Assembly: GCF_022354825.1 (NCBI RefSeq)
Contig: NZ_CP031168.1
Coordinates: 3,473,501-3,537,500 of the forward strand
Direction of reading: 5' to 3'
Source: Paenibacillus sp. H1-7
Lineage (GTDB): Bacteria; Bacillota; Bacilli; Paenibacillales; NBRC-103111
Length of the DNA stretch: 64,000 nt
Position numbers and translations under genes: made by a program. The first letter of the stretch is position 1. Each line of letters starts with the position of its first letter. The notes under the pieces were generated by a model. It worked only from the letters and a program-made list of their open reading frames with translations, was not told the DNA's origin and did not search any database. Of the stretch, positions 1 through 6,825 are shown in pieces.

Positions 1-2
1 AG

Positions 3-83
3 CAGAATCGCAAGCTTCGCGCTTCCTCCTCTGCCAAAGAGAACGGCATGTCCAGCAAGCTGAGGGAAGCGTTACGGGAGTAG
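3..83 (+). CDS. C-terminal end of an unidentified protein (5' truncated)
   Basis: An open frame enters from the left edge and stops at TAG 81-83, giving 26 basic, Ser/Lys/Arg-rich residues that end in LREALRE. A ribosome site for the next gene follows directly, which fits a real gene end. Too little is present to name a family. The next gene starts 16 bases downstream on the same strand, so the two may be cotranscribed. Confidence 0.4.
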   Translation, partial: QNRKLRASSSAKENGMSSKLREALRE

Positions 84-99
84 CCGGAAAGAAGGGGGC

Positions 100-375
100 T
101 TGAAGGTGCAAGGTTGGATGACAATGGGAATTTTGGTTCTGTGCGCATTGCTTCTGATCGTATGGTTCCAATACCGTGCCCGCTCTCAACGTCAAGGCAA
201 AGTCGTTCGGATGGATAAATTCAAGAAGCAGCCCGACAAGCGGGGCCAAAAATGCTCTTACTGTAAAAAGAAGTCGGACCGTCTGACTTTTTATGCCGGC
301 GTCCATGGCTCGGCGGTTGGTGTTTGTAAAGACTGCAAGCCGAAAGCGGAAAAGCAGGATTTAATGCCGATCTAG
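100..375 (+). CDS. Small membrane-anchored protein with zinc-ribbon cysteines
   Basis: 91 residues. TTG start at 100 behind the purine-rich site GAAAGAAGGGGG. Residues 9-24 form one hydrophobic membrane segment (GILVLCALLLIVWF region), followed by a basic stretch. Two CxxC pairs, CSYC near residue 52 and CKDC near residue 76, would make a four-cysteine zinc site on the cytoplasmic side if the N-terminus lies outside. I do not recognise a named family; the architecture suggests a small anchored protein that binds metal or another protein. A minus-strand gene faces it, with a terminator hairpin between them. Confidence 0.65.
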   Translation: MKVQGWMTMGILVLCALLLIVWFQYRARSQRQGKVVRMDKFKKQPDKRGQKCSYCKKKSDRLTFYAGVHGSAVGVCKDCKPKAEKQDLMPI

Positions 376-397
376 ATGTTCTAACCGTCTGTGATGC

Positions 398-427
398 AAA
401 AAAAGGCGCAACCTCGAAGGTTGCCGC
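398..427 (-). terminator. Rho-independent terminator for the Gln-rich gene
   Basis: Read on the minus strand, GGCAACC-TTCGA-GGTTGCGCC forms a short GC-rich stem followed by seven T (the A run at 398-404 on the plus strand). It lies 19 bases past the stop of the minus-strand gene 446-919. Confidence 0.7.
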
Positions 428-445
428 CGTGGTAGTACCGCACTA

Positions 446-919
446 TTATTGTAATTGATTCGACTGAGAAGCTTGACCGTACGGATCGGACTGATTGGAG
501 TCGGATTGATTCGATTGCCCTTTGGAGCCGGGTTGTCTGGATACAAGGTCCATACTCCAGTCAATCATGCCGTTCATCATGCTAAGTACAAGGTTAATCG
601 CGTCTTCATCGCTTAAAGGTTGGCTTTTCGAATTTTTGGATATGTAATCCTGCATTTTGGTTTCCAGCTTGCTTGTCAAATCCTTCAGTTTGAGAAAATC
701 TTTGGCGATATCGGAAAATGTATTGGATCCGCTGCTGTTGTTTTGCTGCTGCTGTTGTTGTTGCGATTGGCCGTCGCTGGACTGCTGAGTTCCTTGGTTG
801 TCGGAATGACTTTGCTGCAGCAGATCTTTAATTTGCTGCAATTCATCCGTCAAGGATTGCTGCTGCTCAGTAATTTGCTCAATTTGCCCCTTTAATTCGC
901 GATTGCTAATCATGTCCAA
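446..919 (-). CDS. Gln/Ser-rich coiled-coil protein of unknown function
   Basis: 157 residues, ATG start. Residues 8-37 are a predicted coiled coil rich in Gln, Glu and Leu. A low-complexity tract of Gln, Asn and Ser follows (about 38-65), then a compact helical section with FSDIAKDFLKLKDLTSKLE and NLVLSMMNGMIDWSMDL, and a second Ser/Asn/Gln-rich tail. No signal peptide or membrane segment is visible. The CAG/CAA-rich region reads open on the opposite strand too, but the terminator and start favour the minus strand. Family not recognised; it could be a small structural or spore-associated protein, which is a guess. Confidence 0.6.
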   Translation of the reverse strand: MDMISNRELKGQIEQITEQQQSLTDELQQIKDLLQQSHSDNQGTQQSSDGQSQQQQQQQNNSSGSNTFSDIAKDFLKLKDLTSKLETKMQDYISKNSKSQPLSDEDAINLVLSMMNGMIDWSMDLVSRQPGSKGQSNQSDSNQSDPYGQASQSNQLQ

Positions 920-1011
920 TGCTCCTTCATTTCTGATTATGAGGATAGTATATCCATGGAAGCAATTATTAACCTGATTCTACATTTGCTTAACAAAAAT
1001 TGATAAAACAG

Positions 1012-1039
1012 TTGTAAATTCCATTTATTATGATATAAT
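1012..1039 (+). promoter_or_regulatory. SigA-type promoter with extended -10
   Basis: TTGTAA at 1012-1017, 16-base spacer, TATAAT at 1034-1039, with TG at 1031-1032 as an extended -10. The predicted transcript starts near 1046. A strong hairpin begins only about 20 bases further on. Confidence 0.6.
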
Positions 1040-1045
1040 AATGGC

Positions 1046-1113
1046 AAATATGTAATCGTAAGCGGAAGCACCGCTGAGCAAGAATCTTTTCTTGTTCAGT
1101 CGGTGCTTTTTTT
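1046..1113 (+). ncRNA. Candidate short leader or small RNA
   Basis: The promoter at 1012-1039 would give a transcript of about 68 nucleotides that ends in the hairpin 1067-1107 and its T run. This could be an independent small RNA or an attenuated leader of the Tad operon that starts at 1278. I recognise no riboswitch or other known RNA family in it. Only the promoter-terminator geometry supports the call. Confidence 0.35.
1067..1113 (+). terminator. Strong hairpin followed by T run
   Basis: AGCACCG (1067-1073) pairs with CGGTGCT (1101-1107). The inner stem pairs CTGA with TCAG and CAAGAA with TTCTTG, with one bulged T. Seven T follow. No gene precedes it on this strand, so it terminates the short transcript above or attenuates the Tad operon. 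Confidence 0.7.
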
Positions 1114-1141
1114 GCGTGCAAATGCAGGGAGGCGATATGTT

Positions 1142-1234
1142 ATTACGAACAAAGGGAAGGTTGCTGTCGTCATCGCTATTTTATCGTTGGTGCTGATAGC
1201 AAGCGGAGTTTTGCAGATCATGGGGGTGATGTAA
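1142..1234 (+). CDS. Possible 30-residue membrane peptide with ATT start
   Basis: An open frame of 30 residues with one hydrophobic helix (VAVVIAILSLVLIASGVL) preceded by a Lys-containing N-terminus, ending at TAA 1232-1234. The site AGGGAGG at 1126-1132 lies 9 bases before ATT 1142. No ATG, GTG or TTG in this frame is usable. The ATG at 1137 opens a different frame of 19 residues. Either ATT is the start, or this is a small gene damaged by a two-base insertion after ATG. It lies just ahead of the Tad operon and could be a remnant or small partner of it. Confidence 0.35.
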   Translation: MTNKGKVAVVIAILSLVLIASGVLQIMGVM

Positions 1235-1277
1235 CCTACGCGTTTGGGATTCATGGTTAGGGAGGGGCGAGGCTGTC

Positions 1278-2414
1278 ATGCCGAAAATGAAGCTGGTGTT
1301 ATTAGATACCGATGCCTATTTCATCGAGATGGTAACATCTTATATCCGAGCTACCGATTATTCGGGAACATTTACCGTTTCTGCATTTACTACGAAAGAA
1401 CATGGTTTTGCTTTTATCGAGCATTCCAACGAGCCTTTCATTCTATTGGTGCATGAGAGCTTCATGCCGCTGCCCGAGAGAGTGTATCAAAGAGAACACG
1501 GGTGCATGCTTATCGTCAGCGATCTCCAGGTCGTCGCCGATATCGTTGAATACCCGATTATTTGTAAGTATCAGCCGTTGAATCAACTCATGTCGGTCGT
1601 CATTTCACATTATAACGAGTTTACCAGAAGCCGAATTTTGAAAGGAAACCGAAGCTCAGAAGTCATCTCCATTTATTCCGCTGCAGGGGGAAGCGGCAAG
1701 ACGCTAACCGCCATGCATTTGGCGCGAGAGCTTGTCCTAGCCGGGCAAAGAGTATTTTATATTACGCTGGAGGAGCTTCCTTCGGCCAGCTGGATAGGCT
1801 CTGCTTCCAACGAGGAGAGCGGTCATTTCTCCAGAATGCTGTTTTACGGCAAATCGGACCGCAAGCTTCAAAGCGCCAAGGTGGAGAGAATGAAACGCAA
1901 GCATAGCCTGCTCGGATTCGACTATTTTCCCGGTAACGAAGAGGCTGCGGAACTGGCGGAAATGCTGGAGTCCGATACGGAAGCATTGATCGGCGCTCTT
2001 CAGGCTACCGGGTCCTACGACTATATATTGCTTGATCTGGATTCCGCCTCACATCCTCGTGTCCGGTCAGCGCTCAAGCTGAGTGATCACATTGTCTGGC
2101 TGGTGGTGGACGAGCGTGTTCAGTGGGAGAAGACGCGGATGAGAATGCGGCCGGCGGCCTCAGGCTTTTCAGAAACCGAGCGATTGGGAAAGGTGACCCT
2201 GCTCGTTAATAAGTTCCACGGCTCCTTGTCCAACAATGCCCACGACTTGCCGGTTCCCATTCACGGTTATTTGCCATACATCCCGGAATGGAAAACATTC
2301 AGCCGGATGGAGGGGGTACTGTCCCGTTCCGCATTCAGTGAAAGCCTGGCTGCGCTTCCCTGGTTTCAAGCATTAACCGGAGAAGCGGAGGTACAGCGGC
2401 ATGTGGTCGGATGA
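1278..2414 (+). CDS. tadZ: TadZ/CpaE-like pilus assembly ATPase
   Basis: 378 residues. TadZ proteins are MinD/ParA-like ATPases that place the Tad pilus machine in the cell. Residues 4-110 resemble a receiver-like fold (hydrophobic LVLLDTD start) and 128 onward the ParA/MinD-like fold with a P-loop, AAGGSGKT, at about 135-142. The first Lys of the deviant Walker A motif (KGGxGKT) is Ala here. YDYILLDLDSA near residue 250 fits the Walker B strand. ATG start behind GGAGGGGCGAGG. It overlaps tadA by 14 bases, so it opens the Tad operon and is translationally coupled to the secretion ATPase. Confidence 0.8.
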   Translation: MPKMKLVLLDTDAYFIEMVTSYIRATDYSGTFTVSAFTTKEHGFAFIEHSNEPFILLVHESFMPLPERVYQREHGCMLIVSDLQVVADIVEYPIICKYQPLNQLMSVVISHYNEFTRSRILKGNRSSEVISIYSAAGGSGKTLTAMHLARELVLAGQRVFYITLEELPSASWIGSASNEESGHFSRMLFYGKSDRKLQSAKVERMKRKHSLLGFDYFPGNEEAAELAEMLESDTEALIGALQATGSYDYILLDLDSASHPRVRSALKLSDHIVWLVVDERVQWEKTRMRMRPAASGFSETERLGKVTLLVNKFHGSLSNNAHDLPVPIHGYLPYIPEWKTFSRMEGVLSRSAFSESLAALPWFQALTGEAEVQRHVVG

Positions 2415-3621
2415 AACGGTTGCTCAGCTGAAGCAGCTGGTAAAGGATAAGCTGGATCTGTCGGTATCACTGACCGATGAGCAGCTCATGGAGATGATTG
2501 AGCACGAAGTGTTTGCCTTTCCGTTCCAGTCTTACTTGACGGCGGGCCAGAGACATCAGTTAACGATGAGACTGTTCCACTCGTTTCGCGGACTGGACAT
2601 GATTCAGCCCTTGGTGGATGATCCGTCGGTAACGGAAATTATGATTAACCGGTATGACCGGATATTTATTGAGAAGGAAGGGCGTGTCTGCCTGACGGAG
2701 GTGAAGTTTGAAAGCAAGGAGAAGCTGGAGGACGTCATTCAAGCCATTGTATCCCGAGTGAATCGTGCCGTGAATGAAGCGAATCCGATCGTGGATGCAA
2801 GACTTTTGGACGGCTCCCGTGTCAATGTCGTCCTGTCGCCGATCTCACTCGACGGTGCGGCTATGACGATCCGTAAGTTTCCGGAAACTCCGTTGACCCT
2901 TAACGATTTGGTAGCCAAGGGGGCGCTGACGGAAGAGGCCGCTTCCTTGTTAATTAAGCTGGTAAGAGGGAAGTACAATCTGTTTATCGGAGGTGGGACG
3001 GGCTCGGGCAAAACGACTTTCCTTAATGCGCTATCGCAATATATCCCTGATGACGAACGATTGATAACAATCGAAGACTCGGCAGAGCTGCAGATCCGCA
3101 CGGTACCGAACTTGATTCGGATGGAAACGCGCAACGCCAACACCGAGGGTAAGGGCGAAATCACGATTCGCGATTTGATACGTTCCTCCTTGCGTATGAG
3201 GCCAAACCGCATCATTGTGGGCGAGGTTCGGGGATCGGAAGCGTTGGACATGCTTCAGGCGATGAATACTGGACATGATGGGAGCCTCTCAACCGGACAT
3301 GCTAACTCGACGGAGGATATGCTAAGCCGGCTTGAAACGATGGTATTAAGCGGTGCTGCTCTTCCGGTTGAAGTGATCCGCAAACAAATTTGCTCCGCTA
3401 TTGACGTCATGATTCATTTGCAGCGGCTAAGAGACCGTACGAGACGGGTAGTCGAGATCAGTGAAATCATCGGCATGGAGAAGGGGGAAGTGAAGCTGAA
3501 TCGTTTGTTTCAATTTATAGAATCGGGAGAGGACGAATCCGGGAAGGTGCTGGGAGAACTGCAGCCGTCAGGACAGCTGCATCATTCCGAGAAGTTGGCC
3601 ATGGCGGGAATTCAACTGTGA
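2401..3621 (+). CDS. tadA: Tad pilus secretion ATPase TadA (CpaF family)
   Basis: 406 residues, the hexameric motor that drives Flp pilin extrusion at the cytoplasmic face of the membrane. Visible motifs: Walker A GGGTGSGKTT at 197-206, Asp box IEDSAEL near 225, Walker B region IIVGEVRG at 261-268, and the His box GHDGSLSTGHANS at 281-293, all typical of CpaF-type type II/IV secretion ATPases. The N-terminal 150 residues carry the family's membrane-proximal domain (DPSVTEIMIN). Length is near the family norm. ATG at 2401 overlaps tadZ. Confidence 0.95.
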   Translation: MWSDETVAQLKQLVKDKLDLSVSLTDEQLMEMIEHEVFAFPFQSYLTAGQRHQLTMRLFHSFRGLDMIQPLVDDPSVTEIMINRYDRIFIEKEGRVCLTEVKFESKEKLEDVIQAIVSRVNRAVNEANPIVDARLLDGSRVNVVLSPISLDGAAMTIRKFPETPLTLNDLVAKGALTEEAASLLIKLVRGKYNLFIGGGTGSGKTTFLNALSQYIPDDERLITIEDSAELQIRTVPNLIRMETRNANTEGKGEITIRDLIRSSLRMRPNRIIVGEVRGSEALDMLQAMNTGHDGSLSTGHANSTEDMLSRLETMVLSGAALPVEVIRKQICSAIDVMIHLQRLRDRTRRVVEISEIIGMEKGEVKLNRLFQFIESGEDESGKVLGELQPSGQLHHSEKLAMAGIQL

Positions 3622-3658
3622 AGAATACTTGTATGCGTGAAGGAGGTGATGATGGCTG

Positions 3659-4591
3659 TTGACATTGCTGGTTATTATTCTAGTCATAGTTGGCTGCTGC
3701 TGCTGGTTCGTCTTATCCGCATCCAACCGATTCCGGTCCGCTAATAAAGCAAAAATGGAGTTAAGCTCCAGCTCCAAGGCTGGCTGGATGGCTCGATTAA
3801 GTTCTCTTCAATTCGGCTCGCGTAAACCGGCAAAGCCTCCCAAGTCTTCACTCACACGTTACGGTGAATACGAGATGAACTCCGGAGAAATCATTACGTC
3901 TGCTGCAGCGGGAGCCGTCCTGCTAGGGATGATTGGATTTATCTTTTATCAGAATGTATTTGCCGTACTGGTGCTGGCTTGCGGGGGTCTGTATGCGCCG
4001 GTCCTTTGGAAACGGGAGCTCATTCGCAAACGAAAAACCCAATTGCAGCTGCAGTTTAAGCAAGCATTGTCTTCGTTATCGTCCGCCCTGGGTGCGGGCA
4101 ATTCCGTCGAGACCGCATTCAAGGAAGCATTGAACGATTTAAGGCTACTGTACCCGGATTCGGATGCTTTCATCATCAAGGAGCTGGAGACGGTGAACCG
4201 GCGGATCGAAAATGGCGAAACGATTGAGCTTGCATTGAAGGATTGGAGTGACCGGGCGGAGGTGGAAGACATCCAGCAGTTTACCGAAGTGTTCATGACC
4301 TGCAAACGAACAGGCGGGAATCTGGTGCATGTGATACGGAGGACAGCCTTGATCATCCAGGAGAAGCTGGACATTCAGCAGGATATTCATGTCATGATGT
4401 CGCAAAAACGGTTTGAATCCAAGGTGCTGACTTTTGCGCCGCTGGTTGTTGTCGCTGTATTGAATTTGAGCTCGCCGGACTACATGGAGCCGTTGTATCA
4501 GGGCTCCGGTCTTCTGACTATGACGGTGGCATTGCTAGTTCTCATAGGCTGCTATGCCATTACAAAATGGATTATGGATATAAAGGTGTGA
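3659..4591 (+). CDS. tadB: Tad pilus inner-membrane platform protein TadB
   Basis: 310 residues. TTG start at 3659, eight bases after a near-perfect AGGAGGTGAT. One N-terminal membrane segment (3-20), a pair around residues 88-118, a cytoplasmic type II secretion F domain (about 150-275, with LSSALGAGNSVETAFKEA and FMTCKRTGGNL), and a last pair of segments at 262-307. This is the GspF/TadB arrangement. With TadC it forms the platform on which the ATPase TadA works. Short spacings place it in the same operon. Confidence 0.9.
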   Translation: MTLLVIILVIVGCCCWFVLSASNRFRSANKAKMELSSSSKAGWMARLSSLQFGSRKPAKPPKSSLTRYGEYEMNSGEIITSAAAGAVLLGMIGFIFYQNVFAVLVLACGGLYAPVLWKRELIRKRKTQLQLQFKQALSSLSSALGAGNSVETAFKEALNDLRLLYPDSDAFIIKELETVNRRIENGETIELALKDWSDRAEVEDIQQFTEVFMTCKRTGGNLVHVIRRTALIIQEKLDIQQDIHVMMSQKRFESKVLTFAPLVVVAVLNLSSPDYMEPLYQGSGLLTMTVALLVLIGCYAITKWIMDIKV

Positions 4592-4598
4592 TGATTTA

Positions 4599-5471
4599 TT
4601 GGGTTTGTTCTTAATGATGTTAATGGTTTTGGAGCTGGTCATCGGGAGCTTGATTCTCTGGAGAGCTTATCCGCGGTACATCGGCTTTGTCAAAGAGAAC
4701 CAGAGCAACATGAAGCTGGTGTTAATAGCTCCCTTATCCTTATGGTTGACGGATCGTTACCAGTTGGCCGACCGGTTGTCCGGGGCTGTTTCTTACATAC
4801 ATCAGCAGATGATCGGACTATATGGTGCCAAATCAGCTCTTATCCGAACCAAGTGCTTTATTGCCGATGTGCTGTCTCTTAGTGTGGCCATGCTTGTTGG
4901 ATGTACCGTCCTGTCCGCGGTTGCCGACGGGAACGCAGAGCTGCTGCTTTATGGCTGCTGCTTGACGTTATTTTTGCCGTTCGTGATGTATAAGGAGCTG
5001 TCCGGCAAGCTGCGGCGGAGGAAACGGCAAATGCTGCTGGAGCTCCCCGAAATATTGAATCAGATCGTCTTGCTGGTCAATGCCGGAGAAACGGTTCAGA
5101 AGGCGCTGCTGAGATGTATTGAACGCAGGTCTGACATTGCTCAAAGTCCCTTATTAACGGAACTGGCCATTACCGCGCACGAAATAAGAATGAATGCCTC
5201 CTTTTCCAAATCGCTGGAGGATTTCAACAAAAGGTGCGGTGTCCAGGAGGTTTCCTTATTTACAACCACTTTATTGTTAAACTACAAGCGTGGCGGCGAC
5301 GAGCTGGTGATGTCGCTTAAGGAGCTGTCCAACACATTGTGGGAGAAAAGAAAGTCGTTAGCTAAAACGTTGGGTGAAGAGGCCTCGTCGAAAATGGTCT
5401 TTCCCATGGTAATTATTTTCATGGTTGTCATGGTTATCGTTGCCGCGCCTGCATTAATGGTCATGGGGTGA
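4599..5471 (+). CDS. tadC: Tad pilus inner-membrane platform protein TadC
   Basis: 290 residues, TTG start at 4599, seven bases after the tadB stop, with a weak AGGTG site. Membrane segments lie at the N-terminus (2-20), near residues 85-105 and 110-128, and at the C-terminus (265-288). The F domain between them contains ELPEILNQIVLLVNAGETVQKAL and FNKRCGVQEVSLF, as in TadC. It pairs with TadB in the platform. Spacing suggests translational coupling. Confidence 0.9.
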   Translation: MGLFLMMLMVLELVIGSLILWRAYPRYIGFVKENQSNMKLVLIAPLSLWLTDRYQLADRLSGAVSYIHQQMIGLYGAKSALIRTKCFIADVLSLSVAMLVGCTVLSAVADGNAELLLYGCCLTLFLPFVMYKELSGKLRRRKRQMLLELPEILNQIVLLVNAGETVQKALLRCIERRSDIAQSPLLTELAITAHEIRMNASFSKSLEDFNKRCGVQEVSLFTTTLLLNYKRGGDELVMSLKELSNTLWEKRKSLAKTLGEEASSKMVFPMVIIFMVVMVIVAAPALMVMG

Positions 5472-5506
5472 CAGGCAATTAGTTAATTTGAGGGGGAGAG
5501 GCAGAG

Positions 5507-5734
5507 ATGAGTTCGGTTTTTCAATTTATGAAGAAGCTCTGGGAAGATGAGGATGGATTGGGCACGCTGGAAATATTGTTGATTTTGGCGGTGCTGGTGA
5601 TTATTGCGATCGCGTTCAGAAAGTGGATTATGAAATGGGTAAAAAGCTTGTTTGATTCCGCGAATACAGAAATCACGAACCAGTCCGGATCGATTACCGA
5701 TGATGCCAAAAATATTAGTCCTGCTGCGCCATAA
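5507..5734 (+). CDS. Flp-type (class IVb) prepilin
   Basis: 75 residues. The short charged leader ends in Gly17, followed by LGTLE, which puts Glu at +5 of the mature protein (residue 22), then a hydrophobic helix LEILLILAVLVIIAIAF. This is the class IVb prepilin pattern: cut after the Gly by the A24 peptidase encoded at 9815, then assembled into the pilus. The mature C-terminus is short and Ser/Asn/Asp-rich. It sits right after tadC with a GGGGGAGAGG ribosome site and is the only plain pilin gene in the operon, so it is the likely major subunit. Confidence 0.9.
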   Translation: MSSVFQFMKKLWEDEDGLGTLEILLILAVLVIIAIAFRKWIMKWVKSLFDSANTEITNQSGSITDDAKNISPAAP

Positions 5735-5741
5735 TCACGTT

Positions 5742-6776
5742 GTGAGCCGATACCGTGTCGGGTGGCAAGAAAAGATAAGGCTTGTATCCGGAAGCAGCTT
5801 GATTCGCAGCACTCAGGGCAGCTTTACGATCGAAGCGAGCTTCGTGCTGCCTATCGTTTTATTGAGTACGATATCGCTATTGTTTTTGGCATTATTCGTG
5901 TTTCAAACGTCGTCCGCATTTCATAATGCGGGACTAGCTGCGGACCGTGCGGCATTCGTATGGGATAACAGCAGCAAAAATCCTGTTACAGGGGACGTTG
6001 ACATCCAAGCGAGCGACGGCCTCTATTGGAGACTGCATAGCGACAGTATGTCCGATTTGTTCAGGTTCCTTATTCCCAACACATCGGCTTCTGTTGAGCT
6101 CCCGACTTCCGGTAATGAGAACGTCGGTGGTCCAGAGAAAAAAATGATTAACGTTGGACGTACGATTCCTCAAGAATGGAGAGGAAGCATGCAGTACGTG
6201 AACAACGGGATAGCAAGAGAGGTTAAGGTACAGCTGCAAAAGCCGTTTCGTTCACCGCTGTTCGCGTCGGACAAGCTTCAAAAGCAAGTCGAATCCGGTG
6301 CGCATGCTCAAGTAATCGACCCTGTGGAATGGATTCGACTTGTCGATTTGACCCGTACGTTCATTCAGGAAATTCAGGGTCGAATCAATCCGAAGGAAGC
6401 ATTGCAAACGATGGTTGAGCCGAATACGGTACCCGAACCGTCCCCTGTCATCAACAGCCATCAGAGCGCTGCGGCGTACTTGCGGACTCTGGTTAACGGG
6501 CAGGAGCAGATCATTCAGGTGAATCCTTCTACGAAAAGAACGGTGGATGCCATGGACGCGAACCAGGTAGCGCATCAAGCCTACTACAGCTTTAACGAGA
6601 AGCAGCTGAGAGAAGTGCAAATGCCGAAAGATGTAGAGCTGTTGAGGGAGGGGACTCATGTGAAAGGGATCGTCTGGCATTTTTTTAAGCTGTCCAAGCA
6701 GGACAAGGTGAAGCTAACCGGTGCGCTAAGACAGGAGCTGGAGCGACAAGGCATTGTCGTCGTTATTCATGAATGA
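5742..6776 (+). CDS. TadE-like pseudopilin / pilus assembly protein
   Basis: About 344 residues from GTG 5742. The frame is open further upstream, but that part lies inside the pilin gene. A later TTG at 5799 is also possible. A prepilin-like segment, QGSFTIEASFVLPIVLLS, with Gly then Glu at +5, starts a long membrane helix, as in TadE. The remaining 280 residues are hydrophilic and probably extracellular, larger than in classic TadE. Likely a minor pilin or surface assembly factor of this Tad machine. No good ribosome site is visible at 5742, so the start is uncertain. Confidence 0.75.
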   Translation: MSRYRVGWQEKIRLVSGSSLIRSTQGSFTIEASFVLPIVLLSTISLLFLALFVFQTSSAFHNAGLAADRAAFVWDNSSKNPVTGDVDIQASDGLYWRLHSDSMSDLFRFLIPNTSASVELPTSGNENVGGPEKKMINVGRTIPQEWRGSMQYVNNGIAREVKVQLQKPFRSPLFASDKLQKQVESGAHAQVIDPVEWIRLVDLTRTFIQEIQGRINPKEALQTMVEPNTVPEPSPVINSHQSAAAYLRTLVNGQEQIIQVNPSTKRTVDAMDANQVAHQAYYSFNEKQLREVQMPKDVELLREGTHVKGIVWHFFKLSKQDKVKLTGALRQELERQGIVVVIHE

Positions 6777-6825
6777 TCGAAGTTATGGTTGGCACCCTAG
6801 CTTCTGAACGAAAGGAGAAGGGCTT

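Noticed and set aside
620-895. 91-residue hydrophobic Leu-rich frame opposite the Gln-rich gene
   Set aside because: Poly-Leu arises from reading CAG/CAA repeats on the other strand; no ribosome site.
1137-1196. 19-residue ATG frame ahead of tadZ
   Set aside because: Ribosome site is only four bases away and the peptide has no sensible features; the overlapping frame with a membrane helix is the better candidate.
5652-5741. Upstream extension of the TadE-like gene
   Set aside because: It overlaps the Flp pilin gene in another frame and has no ribosome site.
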